Shown one piece after another: positions 17,444 to 27,183 of a stretch of DNA of 64,000 nt (positions within the stretch are counted from its first letter, which is position 1; each line of letters opens with the position of its first letter). The DNA comes from an uncultured Clostridia bacterium (lineage in GTDB: Bacteria > Bacillota > Clostridia > Oscillospirales > Ruminococcaceae): contig CAMELR010000013.1 of the NCBI GenBank assembly GCA_945923775.1, forward strand, positions 1 to 64,000. Reading direction: 5' to 3'. The notes below the pieces were generated by a model. That model was not told the DNA's origin. It worked only from the letters and a program-made list of their open reading frames with translations, and made no database searches. The position numbers and the translations under genes were made by a program.

Positions 17444-18445
17444 ATGAACATTGAAAAGATGAAAGCATTCGCACAGGCTCAGCGGGAGTCCGAGGAAAGC
17501 ATGGAGATCCGTCCTGCCCCGAAGCCAGCCGAACCGGAATACCAGCCGGAGGCTATCTACATTCCTATCGAGGACGATAAGCCGTCCGAAATGCCTGACG
17601 ATGGCTTCGCCGCAGTTTCCAACGAAGAAGAACCGGAACTGCCGGAAACAGAAACCATCGAGGCCATTATTGCAAAGTGCTTCCCGGAGGATAAGTCCTA
17701 CAATATTGAGCTGGACAGGCTGCTTCCCCTGCGTTCTCCGATTTTCACGGACGGCGGCGAACTGTCGGAACTCAGCTCGTCAATTGCGCGAATGGGCATA
17801 ACCGAGCCGCTTCTTGTTCGCTCCGCTGGGAACGGCGAGTATGAGATACTTTCCGGAAACCGCCGCCGGACTGTCGCAGAACAGCTCATGTGGGTGAAAG
17901 TCCCCTGCCGGATAGGCGATGGAAAGCTCATTACTGAAGAATACGCCAATCGGATAGTCGTGGAAACCAACCGCCAGCGATTTCCGGAACTCACTCTCTC
18001 GGAGCAGATACGGGTATCGGCAGTACTGGGCGAACGTGCTGAAAAGGAACTCGGAATTACATCGGAACAGTCGGAGTTATACGGTCGGCTGAACGATCTG
18101 GAACAGGAATTCCTGCTCATGCTGGACAGCGGTACCGTCGGTATCCTTGACGCCGAAGTCCTGCGTAGAATTAAGGAACGGGCAGTTCTGCTTAATGTTC
18201 TGAAACGGCACCCCGAAATGAAGCTCACCTCTGGAAAAATCCGTGAGCTTTCCGGCGTTGATTCGCTTACCGAGGGAGTCATCTTGGAAATACTCAGACC
18301 GAAGCCGCCGGTCATGGTGGCTGTTCCGGCTGAACTGGTTTCGGAGTATCTTGGCGGCAAAACGGCGGAGGAGATTTCGGAGGTCGTTTCAGCGGCGGTC
18401 AGAACGTACTTTTCTGGGATTAGGGATTCTGAAATTGATGGTTGA
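17444..18445 (+). CDS. second ParB N-terminal domain protein
   Basis: LSSSIARMGITEPLLVRSAGNGEYEILSGNRRRTVAEQL. Confidence 0.85.
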   Translation: MNIEKMKAFAQAQRESEESMEIRPAPKPAEPEYQPEAIYIPIEDDKPSEMPDDGFAAVSNEEEPELPETETIEAIIAKCFPEDKSYNIELDRLLPLRSPIFTDGGELSELSSSIARMGITEPLLVRSAGNGEYEILSGNRRRTVAEQLMWVKVPCRIGDGKLITEEYANRIVVETNRQRFPELTLSEQIRVSAVLGERAEKELGITSEQSELYGRLNDLEQEFLLMLDSGTVGILDAEVLRRIKERAVLLNVLKRHPEMKLTSGKIRELSGVDSLTEGVILEILRPKPPVMVAVPAELVSEYLGGKTAEEISEVVSAAVRTYFSGIRDSEIDG

Positions 18446-18526
18446 TTTTTCTTTTAGTGTGTGGTATACTTATACAGTAGGGTATTTTGTCAGCCCTACA
18501 AATCGAAATTTGGCGGGGTGAAAATT

Positions 18527-19192
18527 ATGAGTAAGAAAAAAGAATGGATTTTCTTGATAGTAGGATTTTTTGGCGCTATGCTGGGGCTGTATGGTGTTAT
18601 AGCATTTAATCGGTTTGTGCTTATGTCGCTGCCTTTGGTGTTAAGAATGGTAGGTATGCCAATTGTCTACTGGCTGATTGCTTTAATTCCTATAATTGTA
18701 ATGTTTGTTAATAAAGATAAGTTAGTGGAATATGGTTTTGACAAAGAAAAAATACTCTTACAAATTATTGTGGGTGTTTTAATAGGTATTGCAATGTCAG
18801 TTATACTAACACTAATACCACATCTGTTTGGATTTGGAGAATATGTCGATAATGGCAAAAGATATGAATACTTATGGCAATTTATTTATGAGTTTATCTA
18901 TTATATATTAGCAGTTGGTTTTGTCGAAGAATTTGTATTTAGAGGATTTGTTTATAAAAAAATTTATATCATTAGTCAAAAGGATGTAATAGCAATTGTT
19001 GTGTCATCTGCTCTTTTTGGTATGTTTCATTTGTTCGGCGGTGATTTTATCCAAATGATAATGACATCATTCATAGGAGCATTTTTCTGCTTTTGTAGAT
19101 TAAAGATTAAAAATTGTTCTACTTTATCCTTAATTATTGCACATGGAGTTTATGATGCTTTAATTACTGTCTTTGCATCTCTTTTGCAATGA
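18527..19192 (+). CDS. CPBP family intramembrane metalloprotease
   Basis: FVEEFVFRGFVYKKI and SALFGMFHLFGGD motifs; multi-TM; AT-rich. Confidence 0.85.
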   Translation: MSKKKEWIFLIVGFFGAMLGLYGVIAFNRFVLMSLPLVLRMVGMPIVYWLIALIPIIVMFVNKDKLVEYGFDKEKILLQIIVGVLIGIAMSVILTLIPHLFGFGEYVDNGKRYEYLWQFIYEFIYYILAVGFVEEFVFRGFVYKKIYIISQKDVIAIVVSSALFGMFHLFGGDFIQMIMTSFIGAFFCFCRLKIKNCSTLSLIIAHGVYDALITVFASLLQ

Positions 19193-19327
19193 AGAGATTA
19201 ATTGCATATCTATTAGAAAGATAAATTCCCATTTATCGGGCAGATACACTAATTTGTAATCCACAATTAAATAACACCCATGGAGCAGTCGGAAGATTGC
19301 TCCATTTTTCATTATACGGAGGTACCC

Positions 19328-22300
19328 ATGAGCAGATTCGACGAAATCGCCCAGATATACGACCATCGGCTTCCCCAGCTCCGCAGTCCGGAGGTATGGG
19401 AGCAGACGCTCAGAATGACCTCCAGCTTCTGGAGGCTCAATTTCTGCGAGGCAATGCTTCTTACTCTCCAGAACCCGAAAGCGGAAATGTGCGGAACAAT
19501 CGACCAGTGGAACAATATCGGACGGTACATAAGGCGCGGCGAGCATTCCACAGCGGTATTCAGAAGCCGCACGGATACACAGCTCATGTACCTTTTCGAT
19601 GTGCGCCAGACCTACGGAAAGGCGTACAATTCCAAGTGGAAGCTCTCCGAGCGAATGGCTGACGGTATCGTCGGTAAATTCAATTCCGAGAACGCAGAAA
19701 ACGCTGTTTCTTTTGAAGATTATTTGCAGAAAAGCCTTGACAAAAATATAGATATAGTATATAATTATAACAGCAAATTAAATAATGCCATCTCGAATGA
19801 CCCCAGAACGGCGGCGTTCATTCGGGCAAGTGCAGAGTTTATTTGCATGACAAGGTGCGGCATTCCAGGCGACAGCGATTTCTCGGACGTAGCTAAGATA
19901 AATTCCGACCTTTCGATCGTCGAAATTGGAAACGCCGCAGCGGCTCTCGCACAGGCAGTACTGCGCGAGATAGACGGAATCATAAGGAGGAAAGAATATG
20001 AGCGTTATGAAGCTGGAATATGCAGAAGACATCTACGATATCCCATTCGAGGAAGATCAGAACGGACTGTTCCACCCGAAATTCACGAATTACGGCAGGG
20101 CGCAGATGACTCCGCTGGAGCGCAAAGCGGTGGACCTGATGAACGAAATCGACCCGACAGCGCTGGATATGGTGAACATCAGCGGGCTGTACCTCCGGAT
20201 ATGGAAAGAGATCGGGAAGAAAGCGGAGAAAGCCCGGAACAGCACGGCGCGCTCCATGCTGGCGAAAACCTCCCTCAGCCGGGATTACTCTCAGAGCGTG
20301 AGCCAGCGGACGGAGATAGACATGGCGGCGCAGGAAGCCGCGTGGGAATCCCTGAGGACGAGCGTAGCGTGGCTGGCGGCGGAAGTCCGGAGCCGGGCGA
20401 ATCTGTCGGAGATCCAGAAAATCTCGATGAGCCTGATGACGAAGAACTAGATGAAATGGTATCTGACGACGAATCAGATACCATTTCTGTTTTTACGGAT
20501 ATTCCGGAGGAAATAAGCCCGGACAGCGATTACGCGAAGAAGCTCCTTGAAGATGAAATTATCCGCGGAAGCGGCTTTTCTAACGGAAAATTCCGCATAA
20601 GCGAGTACATTTCCGAGAATTCCCCAAGCAAAGACGAGCTTGCAAAATTCCTGAAAAATGAATACGGAATCGGCGGCAGTTCCCGGAATGACGACCCGGT
20701 AAGCTTCAGCAACCACGACGGCAAAGGGATAGAGCTGGTTCTCAGCAATAAACAGGTCATTCGGTTTAACTGGAAGAAAGTTGCCGAAGCCGTCCGCAGT
20801 GCGGTAAACAGTGGGAAGTACATCACCGAATCCGACATAGAACTGCGCCGCCGAATGACGCTTTTTGACGCTCAGCGTTTCGCAATTCACTACGAATATC
20901 CGCACTGTCTGTACAATGACCGTCTGGATTATATTCGTAAAGAAATCGCCGCCTGCGATCTGGATCATCCGATCAGGCTGAACGCCGAAATGTTCGCTGT
21001 TTATGCGGCAGAATGCGTCCGCATGAAGCCACACGTCAAGGAATCATACCAGAAAATCGACCGCAGTTCGATAGATATTCCGTGGAAGTTCAACGACTGG
21101 AGCGAAGCCGCGGAAGCAGGTAATAATCTCCCTATCGATTCCGGATACGGTCAGTTCCGTGCAATGTGCCGGGATTCTGTTTCCGAGTTGATAAACGAGA
21201 TTTCCGCGCACACCGGGCACAATCCGGCGCTTGGATTTCCGGAGGAGGAGATCACAGAATTCTTCGCTTCCGGCGAACCGCTGACGTCCGATTCTGTTGA
21301 CAAAATCACCTCGGAGGTTTTCGGGTATTTATATAATCAGGAACAGCACAGCAGGCTGAATTCCAGCAAGTCAACCGAAATTGCCGCACCGGAACAGCCT
21401 GCCGAGCAGTTTACGCTTTTCGGCGATAATGAGTTCACGATGGAAGAACCGCCAGTGGACGAGCTTCCTGACGAATCTCTGAACCGCGCCGCCGCGTACA
21501 TCAAGGATTATTTCGAGCAGGAATTCGGCAGTGCGGCTGAAATCGAGGACCCGTCGCACGTTGACCTGGCATACACCACCGACGAGGAAAACAGCGCGGT
21601 AATCAGCGTTTACGCTGACCTTGTCCAGTACCGCATAACGACTGAATACGGCGGCAATATTGCCCGTGAGGAGCAGTATAATTCTCTGGACGAGATGAAC
21701 GAGCTTGCGCTCAAGTTCCTATCCTTTGATGATTTGATTTCTCTTTCTGATGAGGAAAAAGAGCTTGAGGTGCGACACGATGTCGCAGTCGAAGAAAATG
21801 AATCGGAAGTGCGACACAGTGTCGCAGTCGAAGCTGAGTTGCGCGGCGTCCATGCCGCGCTTGGGCTTCGACAGCAGCAACATCCTGTTGCAGCACCCGA
21901 AATTGAAACAACAGACCGCGCTCATATAACCCAGAAACCGCCGCCACCGGAAAACTACCGCTTCCCCGAAAATTTTGCATACCCCACCGGTCCGAAAGCA
22001 AAGTACTCTGCAAATGTAACAGCCATAAAAACGCTGAAACAAATCGAATCTGAACACCGCCATGCGACCGCCGAGGAGCAGGACATACTTGCTCGTTACA
22101 GCGGCTGGGGCGGCATTGCAGACGCATTCGACGGCACTAAAGAAAACTGGAGCCGAGAGTATGCCGAATTGAAAGACCTTCTCACGGACAAGGAATATTC
22201 CGCCGCCCGTGAAAGCACGCTCACCGCATTTTACACCGAGCCGTATATCATAAAGAGCATTTACACGGCGCTTGAAAACATGGGATTTACAGGCGGCGAG

Positions 22301-25300
22301 ATACTCGACCCGGCAATGGGAACGGGAAATTTCTTCGGGAATCTCCCGGCAGAAATGGCGGAGAACAGCCGTTTATACGGCGTTGAACTCGACAGCCTTA
22401 CCGCCCGTATCGCAAAGGAACTCTACCCGGAAGCGAAAATACAAAACCGTGGATTTGAGCGCACTAAGCTCGAAAACGGCACATTCGATGTGATTATCGG
22501 AAACGTGCCGTTCGGGGATTTCAAGCCCTATGACCCGGAATACGACGAATACCTTATCCACGATTATTTCTTCGCCAAGTCAATCGACAAGCTGAAGCCC
22601 GGTGGAATAATGGCGCTTATCACCTCCGCCGGAACTATGGACAAGTACGATGATTCATTCCGCCGTGAGCTGTCCGGAAAAGCGGATTTTCTCGGCGGTG
22701 TAAGGCTCCCGGAGGACGCATTCCGCACAGCCGGAACGCAGACAGTCACGGATATTCTTTTCTTTCAGAAACTCGAATTTGAGCATGAAAATGACCGAGA
22801 TCCGGATTGGGTGCGTTCCGAGCGAGTTTACGGAGAAGCAAGCGTATTTCAGGAAAATCGGTATTTCCGGCAGAACCCGGGAATGGTGCTTGGAACTCCG
22901 GAAATCGTTTCGGGGAGATACGGAAACACACGCACGATAAAGTCGGACGGCAATACCGCCGAACGGCTTTCCGAAGCCATCAGCAGACTTGACGGTCATT
23001 TCTCCGCCGAGCCGACCATAGATGATGAATTACCGAAAGAAGAATACGTAGATATCCCGGACGGCGTAACTCCGTACACATATTACGTCAGCGGAGGTTC
23101 GCTGTACTATGCAGAAAACCGCAGTGCAGTGCCGTTTACGGGCAGTTCCGAACCGCGAATAAAAGCCATGTGCGGCATACTCGACCGACTGAACGAAGTG
23201 ACCGCCGCGCAGAAGAAAGGGTGTTCAGATGATGAGCTGAAAATGCTCCAAAGCCGCCTGAATAACGCATACGACGGCTTTGTAAAGAAATACGGACACC
23301 TCAACAGCCGCACAAATATCAGCGCATTTGCAGACGATATCCGCGAACCGCGGCTGACCTCGATTGAAAATGTCGAGGAACTCCCGGACGGGAAACAGCG
23401 CTTTACCAAAGCGGACATCTTTACTCAGCGGACGATAAACGTTGACCGCGTTCCGGCGCACGTTGATACAGCACTTGAAGCGCTCCACCTCTCGATAAAC
23501 TTAAAGCAGACGGTAGACCTGGATTACATTTCTCAGCTCTGCGGAAAGGACAAGGACGCGGTAATTTCGGAGCTTGGCGAGCATATTTACTGCAATCCGG
23601 CGAAGAACACCGGCGGCAGATATTCCGGCTGGGAAACAGCAGAGGAATACCTCTCCGGACACGTCCGCACTAAGCTGGCTCTGGCTCAGGAAGCCGCCAA
23701 AACCGACCCGGATTATGAGCGCAACGTAGCCGCACTTCTGGACAATCAGCCGCCGAGAATAGGGATCGAAGATATCGGCTTCCGCATAGGAACTATCTAC
23801 ATCGAGCCGGAAATGTTCCAGGACTTCGTGTACGAAACGTTCCAGACGCCGGAATGGCAGAGGCACCGTCCGAATATGCGCGGCTATTCAAAGGAGATAA
23901 CCGTTAATTATTCGCCGGAGATGAACCAGTGGAAAGTGACCAATTCAAGCGGAATGTCGGATGTGCTTTCTACTGAAACCTACGGCACAAAACGGCTCAA
24001 CGCATACGAGCTGACGGAGCTTCTTCTGAACCAGAAACGCGCTGTTGTGAATGATTACCGGGAGCTTCCGGACGGCAGAACGGAAAGGGTGTTCAACGCA
24101 AAGGAAACCATTCTTGCGCGTGAATGCCAGGACAAAATCGAGCAGGCGTTCCACGACTGGGTAATGGCGGATAAAGACCGGATTCAAATCATTGAGGACC
24201 GCTTCAACGCGCTGTTCAACAACATCAAGCCGAGGACTTACAACGGCGATTATATCACGATTCCCGGCATGAATCCGAACCTTACCCTGCGTCCTCACCA
24301 GAAAAACGTTATCGCGCGAATTGCCGCCACCGGAACCTGCATGATGGCGCACGAAGTCGGCGCAGGAAAGACGGCGGCGATGGGCGCGGCAGGAATGTAC
24401 CTCAAGTCCATAGGAGCCTGCACCAAGCCGATGTATGTCGTGCCGAATGCAGTCGTGGCGCAGTTCGGCGAGGAATTACAGCGATTCTTCCCGGAAGCAA
24501 AAATACTTGTAGCCACGTCGAAAGACATGGAAAAATCACAGCGGCGGCGTTTCCTTTCAAAGATATCCGTCGGGAATTTCGACGCGATTGTCATTCCGCA
24601 GTCGCAGTTTGAAAAAATGCCGCTTTCGCTTGAACGTCAGGAGGCGATGTATGATGAGAAGCTGACCGAAATCTCCAGTGCGATACAGGCGGCGAAAGCC
24701 GACAAGGGCGAGCGTTTCACGGTCAAGGCTCTGGAGCGCCAGCGCAAGCAGATCGAGAAGAAAATTGAGAAAATGCGCGCGGCATTCAAGAAAGACGATT
24801 TCATCACATTCGAGGAACTCGGGTGTGATTTTCTTTTTGTGGACGAGGCGCACAATTACAAGAATCTCGCCGTTTTCTCCAAGATGAACAACGTAGCCGG
24901 CGTGAATGCAAATGCGAATTCTCAAAAGGCGTTCGATATGGAGATGAAATGCCGCTATTTGCAGGAGCTTCATAACGGCGGCGGTGTGGTTTTCGCCACG
25001 GGAACACCGATCAGCAACTCCATAACCGAACTGTTTGTGTGGCAGTACCTTTTGCAAAAGCAGACGCTGGACGATATGAATATCGGCTACTTTGATAATT
25101 GGGCTTCCGTTTTCGGCGTGATTACCCAGTCTATCGAGGTCAAGCCCAGCGGTGACGGATTCCGTCCGCGGACGAGATTTTCTAATTTCGTCAATCTGAA
25201 CGAGCTTTGCAATCTGTTCGGCGAGGTGTTCGATATCGCTAAAACTGCGGATATGAACCTCAAACTGCCGGCGATCCAGAACGGAAAACCGGAAATGATA

Positions 25301-26758
25301 ATCTGTGAAAAGTCCCCGGAGCAGGAACTTCAGACTGATGAGGGAATTGAGCGCGCACGAAAAATCGAAGCAAAAATGGTTCAGCCGGACGAGGATAATA
25401 TGCTCGCCGTCTGCACATACATGACCAAAGTCGCGCTGGACGCACGAATTATCGACCCGGAAGCCGAGGAATATGACGGCGGAAAGGTTGCCCTCTGTGC
25501 TGAAAAAATAATCGAGATAAACAAGGCAAATCCCGGCACGGCGCAGGCGGTTTTCTGCGACACGAATACGCCTAAAAAGGACGCATTCTCGGTATATCAG
25601 GCGCTCCGGGACAGGCTTGTGAGATCTGGCGAATTTACCGAAAATGAAATAGCTTTCGTGCATGACGCCGCCAACGACAAACAGCGCCTTGCCATGTTCG
25701 AAAAGGTCAACAATGCCGAAATAAAAATCATCATCGGCTCGACCGGAAAGCTTGGAACAGGTGTGAATATTCAGCGGAAGCTGTCTGCCCTGCACCATCT
25801 TGACGCACCCTATCGTCCCTCGGACATAGAACAGCGCAACGGCCGCGGAATACGCCAGGGCAACGAAAATTCCGAGGTCTACATCGGGTACTACTCCACA
25901 AAAGGCACATTTGACAATTATCGCTGGCAGATTCTTGAGAAGAAACAGCAGATAATCTCGCAGATAATGTCCGGAAAGCCAGCCGCGCGAACCTGCGAGG
26001 ATATTGACGACACCGCGCTGACGTTCGCCGAGATGAAAGCCGCAACGACTGGAAATCCCCTGATAGCCGAGAAAATGACGGTGGACAACGAGGTGAATCG
26101 TCTGAAATTATTGCAGGCGAATTATTATCAGCAGCAGCGCTCTTTTGAATACGATATCAGCAAGCGATATCCGGATTTGATTTCCCGAAAAGAAAAAATG
26201 ATCGAGTGGACGAAAAAGGATATCGAGCTGATTTCCGCAGCGCCGCCGATAACGGAGGATAACTTCCGCATGACGCTTGGCGGCAGGACTTATGTTGAGC
26301 GCTCCAAAGCCGGCGACGAGCTGGCGGCGCTGGTAACAAAATACATGATGTCCGATGATTATCAGGAGTACAAATCGAGGGCAGTCGGCGAGCTGAACGA
26401 TTTCAAAATCGTGCTGATGCACCAGGGCGCTCTGGTGTCGTTGTCGCTAAAGGCGAACGGACATTACACCTGCGATTACTCAATGAGCGGGCTTGGCGGC
26501 GTGACAAGGCTGTGTAATCTGTACGAGCGCATTCCGGAGCAGATCCACGGACTTAATGCTGAGCTGGAGCAGGCAAAAAAGCAGCTTTCAAACGCAAAGG
26601 AGCAGTACGGCAAGCCGTTCCAGTATGAGGAACAGCTCCGCGCCGGTCTGGAACGCCAGGCTCAGATAAACGCCGAACTGGAGGTTGCCGACAAACCGCA
26701 TGATGAAGCGGTCATGAGCGATTATTCCGACGACGAAAACGAAGAAATGGAGATGTGA
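19328..26758 (+). CDS. giant ICE protein: N-terminal ArdC-like region, N6 DNA methyltransferase-like domain, SNF2/DEAD helicase
   Basis: ILDPAMGTGNFFGNLP, IIGNVPFGDF; MMAHEVGAGKTAAMGAAG, FLFVDEAHNYKN, GTPISNSITELFVWQ, IDIEQRNGRGIRQGN-like motif VI. Confidence 0.9.
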   Translation: MSRFDEIAQIYDHRLPQLRSPEVWEQTLRMTSSFWRLNFCEAMLLTLQNPKAEMCGTIDQWNNIGRYIRRGEHSTAVFRSRTDTQLMYLFDVRQTYGKAYNSKWKLSERMADGIVGKFNSENAENAVSFEDYLQKSLDKNIDIVYNYNSKLNNAISNDPRTAAFIRASAEFICMTRCGIPGDSDFSDVAKINSDLSIVEIGNAAAALAQAVLREIDGIIRRKEYERYEAGICRRHLRYPIRGRSERTVPPEIHELRQGADDSAGAQSGGPDERNRPDSAGYGEHQRAVPPDMERDREESGESPEQHGALHAGENLPQPGLLSEREPADGDRHGGAGSRVGIPEDERSVAGGGSPEPGESVGDPENLDEPDDEELDEMVSDDESDTISVFTDIPEEISPDSDYAKKLLEDEIIRGSGFSNGKFRISEYISENSPSKDELAKFLKNEYGIGGSSRNDDPVSFSNHDGKGIELVLSNKQVIRFNWKKVAEAVRSAVNSGKYITESDIELRRRMTLFDAQRFAIHYEYPHCLYNDRLDYIRKEIAACDLDHPIRLNAEMFAVYAAECVRMKPHVKESYQKIDRSSIDIPWKFNDWSEAAEAGNNLPIDSGYGQFRAMCRDSVSELINEISAHTGHNPALGFPEEEITEFFASGEPLTSDSVDKITSEVFGYLYNQEQHSRLNSSKSTEIAAPEQPAEQFTLFGDNEFTMEEPPVDELPDESLNRAAAYIKDYFEQEFGSAAEIEDPSHVDLAYTTDEENSAVISVYADLVQYRITTEYGGNIAREEQYNSLDEMNELALKFLSFDDLISLSDEEKELEVRHDVAVEENESEVRHSVAVEAELRGVHAALGLRQQQHPVAAPEIETTDRAHITQKPPPPENYRFPENFAYPTGPKAKYSANVTAIKTLKQIESEHRHATAEEQDILARYSGWGGIADAFDGTKENWSREYAELKDLLTDKEYSAARESTLTAFYTEPYIIKSIYTALENMGFTGGEILDPAMGTGNFFGNLPAEMAENSRLYGVELDSLTARIAKELYPEAKIQNRGFERTKLENGTFDVIIGNVPFGDFKPYDPEYDEYLIHDYFFAKSIDKLKPGGIMALITSAGTMDKYDDSFRRELSGKADFLGGVRLPEDAFRTAGTQTVTDILFFQKLEFEHENDRDPDWVRSERVYGEASVFQENRYFRQNPGMVLGTPEIVSGRYGNTRTIKSDGNTAERLSEAISRLDGHFSAEPTIDDELPKEEYVDIPDGVTPYTYYVSGGSLYYAENRSAVPFTGSSEPRIKAMCGILDRLNEVTAAQKKGCSDDELKMLQSRLNNAYDGFVKKYGHLNSRTNISAFADDIREPRLTSIENVEELPDGKQRFTKADIFTQRTINVDRVPAHVDTALEALHLSINLKQTVDLDYISQLCGKDKDAVISELGEHIYCNPAKNTGGRYSGWETAEEYLSGHVRTKLALAQEAAKTDPDYERNVAALLDNQPPRIGIEDIGFRIGTIYIEPEMFQDFVYETFQTPEWQRHRPNMRGYSKEITVNYSPEMNQWKVTNSSGMSDVLSTETYGTKRLNAYELTELLLNQKRAVVNDYRELPDGRTERVFNAKETILARECQDKIEQAFHDWVMADKDRIQIIEDRFNALFNNIKPRTYNGDYITIPGMNPNLTLRPHQKNVIARIAATGTCMMAHEVGAGKTAAMGAAGMYLKSIGACTKPMYVVPNAVVAQFGEELQRFFPEAKILVATSKDMEKSQRRRFLSKISVGNFDAIVIPQSQFEKMPLSLERQEAMYDEKLTEISSAIQAAKADKGERFTVKALERQRKQIEKKIEKMRAAFKKDDFITFEELGCDFLFVDEAHNYKNLAVFSKMNNVAGVNANANSQKAFDMEMKCRYLQELHNGGGVVFATGTPISNSITELFVWQYLLQKQTLDDMNIGYFDNWASVFGVITQSIEVKPSGDGFRPRTRFSNFVNLNELCNLFGEVFDIAKTADMNLKLPAIQNGKPEMIICEKSPEQELQTDEGIERARKIEAKMVQPDEDNMLAVCTYMTKVALDARIIDPEAEEYDGGKVALCAEKIIEINKANPGTAQAVFCDTNTPKKDAFSVYQALRDRLVRSGEFTENEIAFVHDAANDKQRLAMFEKVNNAEIKIIIGSTGKLGTGVNIQRKLSALHHLDAPYRPSDIEQRNGRGIRQGNENSEVYIGYYSTKGTFDNYRWQILEKKQQIISQIMSGKPAARTCEDIDDTALTFAEMKAATTGNPLIAEKMTVDNEVNRLKLLQANYYQQQRSFEYDISKRYPDLISRKEKMIEWTKKDIELISAAPPITEDNFRMTLGGRTYVERSKAGDELAALVTKYMMSDDYQEYKSRAVGELNDFKIVLMHQGALVSLSLKANGHYTCDYSMSGLGGVTRLCNLYERIPEQIHGLNAELEQAKKQLSNAKEQYGKPFQYEEQLRAGLERQAQINAELEVADKPHDEAVMSDYSDDENEEMEM
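19998..20450 (+). CDS. overlapping alternative-frame small protein (TnpV-like position; identity uncertain)
   Basis: SD AAGGAGG before ATG 19998; 150-aa ordered-looking sequence in +1 frame while the giant ORF frame is low complexity. Confidence 0.5.
   Translation: MSVMKLEYAEDIYDIPFEEDQNGLFHPKFTNYGRAQMTPLERKAVDLMNEIDPTALDMVNISGLYLRIWKEIGKKAEKARNSTARSMLAKTSLSRDYSQSVSQRTEIDMAAQEAAWESLRTSVAWLAAEVRSRANLSEIQKISMSLMTKN
21770..21788. repeat. palindrome family member
   Basis: GTGCGACACGATGTCGCA. Confidence 0.8.
21809..21896. repeat. 88-bp palindromic element, copy 1 (inside giant ORF)
   Basis: GTGCGACAC..TGTCGCAGTCGAAGCTGAGTTGCGCGGCGTCCATGCCGCGCTTGGGCTTCGACAGCAGCAACATCCTGTTGCAGCAC; inverted copy at 30944-31031. 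Confidence 0.85.
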
Positions 26759-26760
26759 TT

Positions 26761-27183
26761 ATGAGCATTGAATTCCGCATAAAACAGAATGGTGAGAAAC
26801 ACTGCTATTCCAACTGGACTATGAACTTGAAGTCATTCCTTACAGCACTGTATTCCAATGAAAACCCTTACGAAGCACTCATGAGCCTTGATAGAAATAA
26901 TCAGCTCAGTGATGATAATTATACTCGCGATAAGCGGAATGGCTTAATTACATACGATATCGACTTTGACAGGGACACAATAACACGCTACGAAAAAGGC
27001 AGGCAGTTCAAGCTGAACGAGATAAGCAAAATTCCGCTTGGCGCGGCGTATTCGCTTATGAGATTTCATGGTGCCGGCGTTCCGGCGGCTGTTTCTGACT
27101 GCGAATATGATGAGTATAATGATATGTCCGGGCTATTTGGAAACCGCGATTCTGAAATCAAGGACCGCGGTTTTGTTATATAG
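26761..27183 (+). CDS. hypothetical ICE protein (possibly 5' part of frameshifted gene)
   Basis: Open frame directly after giant ORF; next ORF continues in +1 frame. Confidence 0.6.
   Translation: MSIEFRIKQNGEKHCYSNWTMNLKSFLTALYSNENPYEALMSLDRNNQLSDDNYTRDKRNGLITYDIDFDRDTITRYEKGRQFKLNEISKIPLGAAYSLMRFHGAGVPAAVSDCEYDEYNDMSGLFGNRDSEIKDRGFVI

Noticed and set aside
24557-25798. 413-aa minus-strand ORF inside the giant helicase
   Set aside because: Shadow ORF antisense to conserved helicase motifs; no SD or family resemblance.
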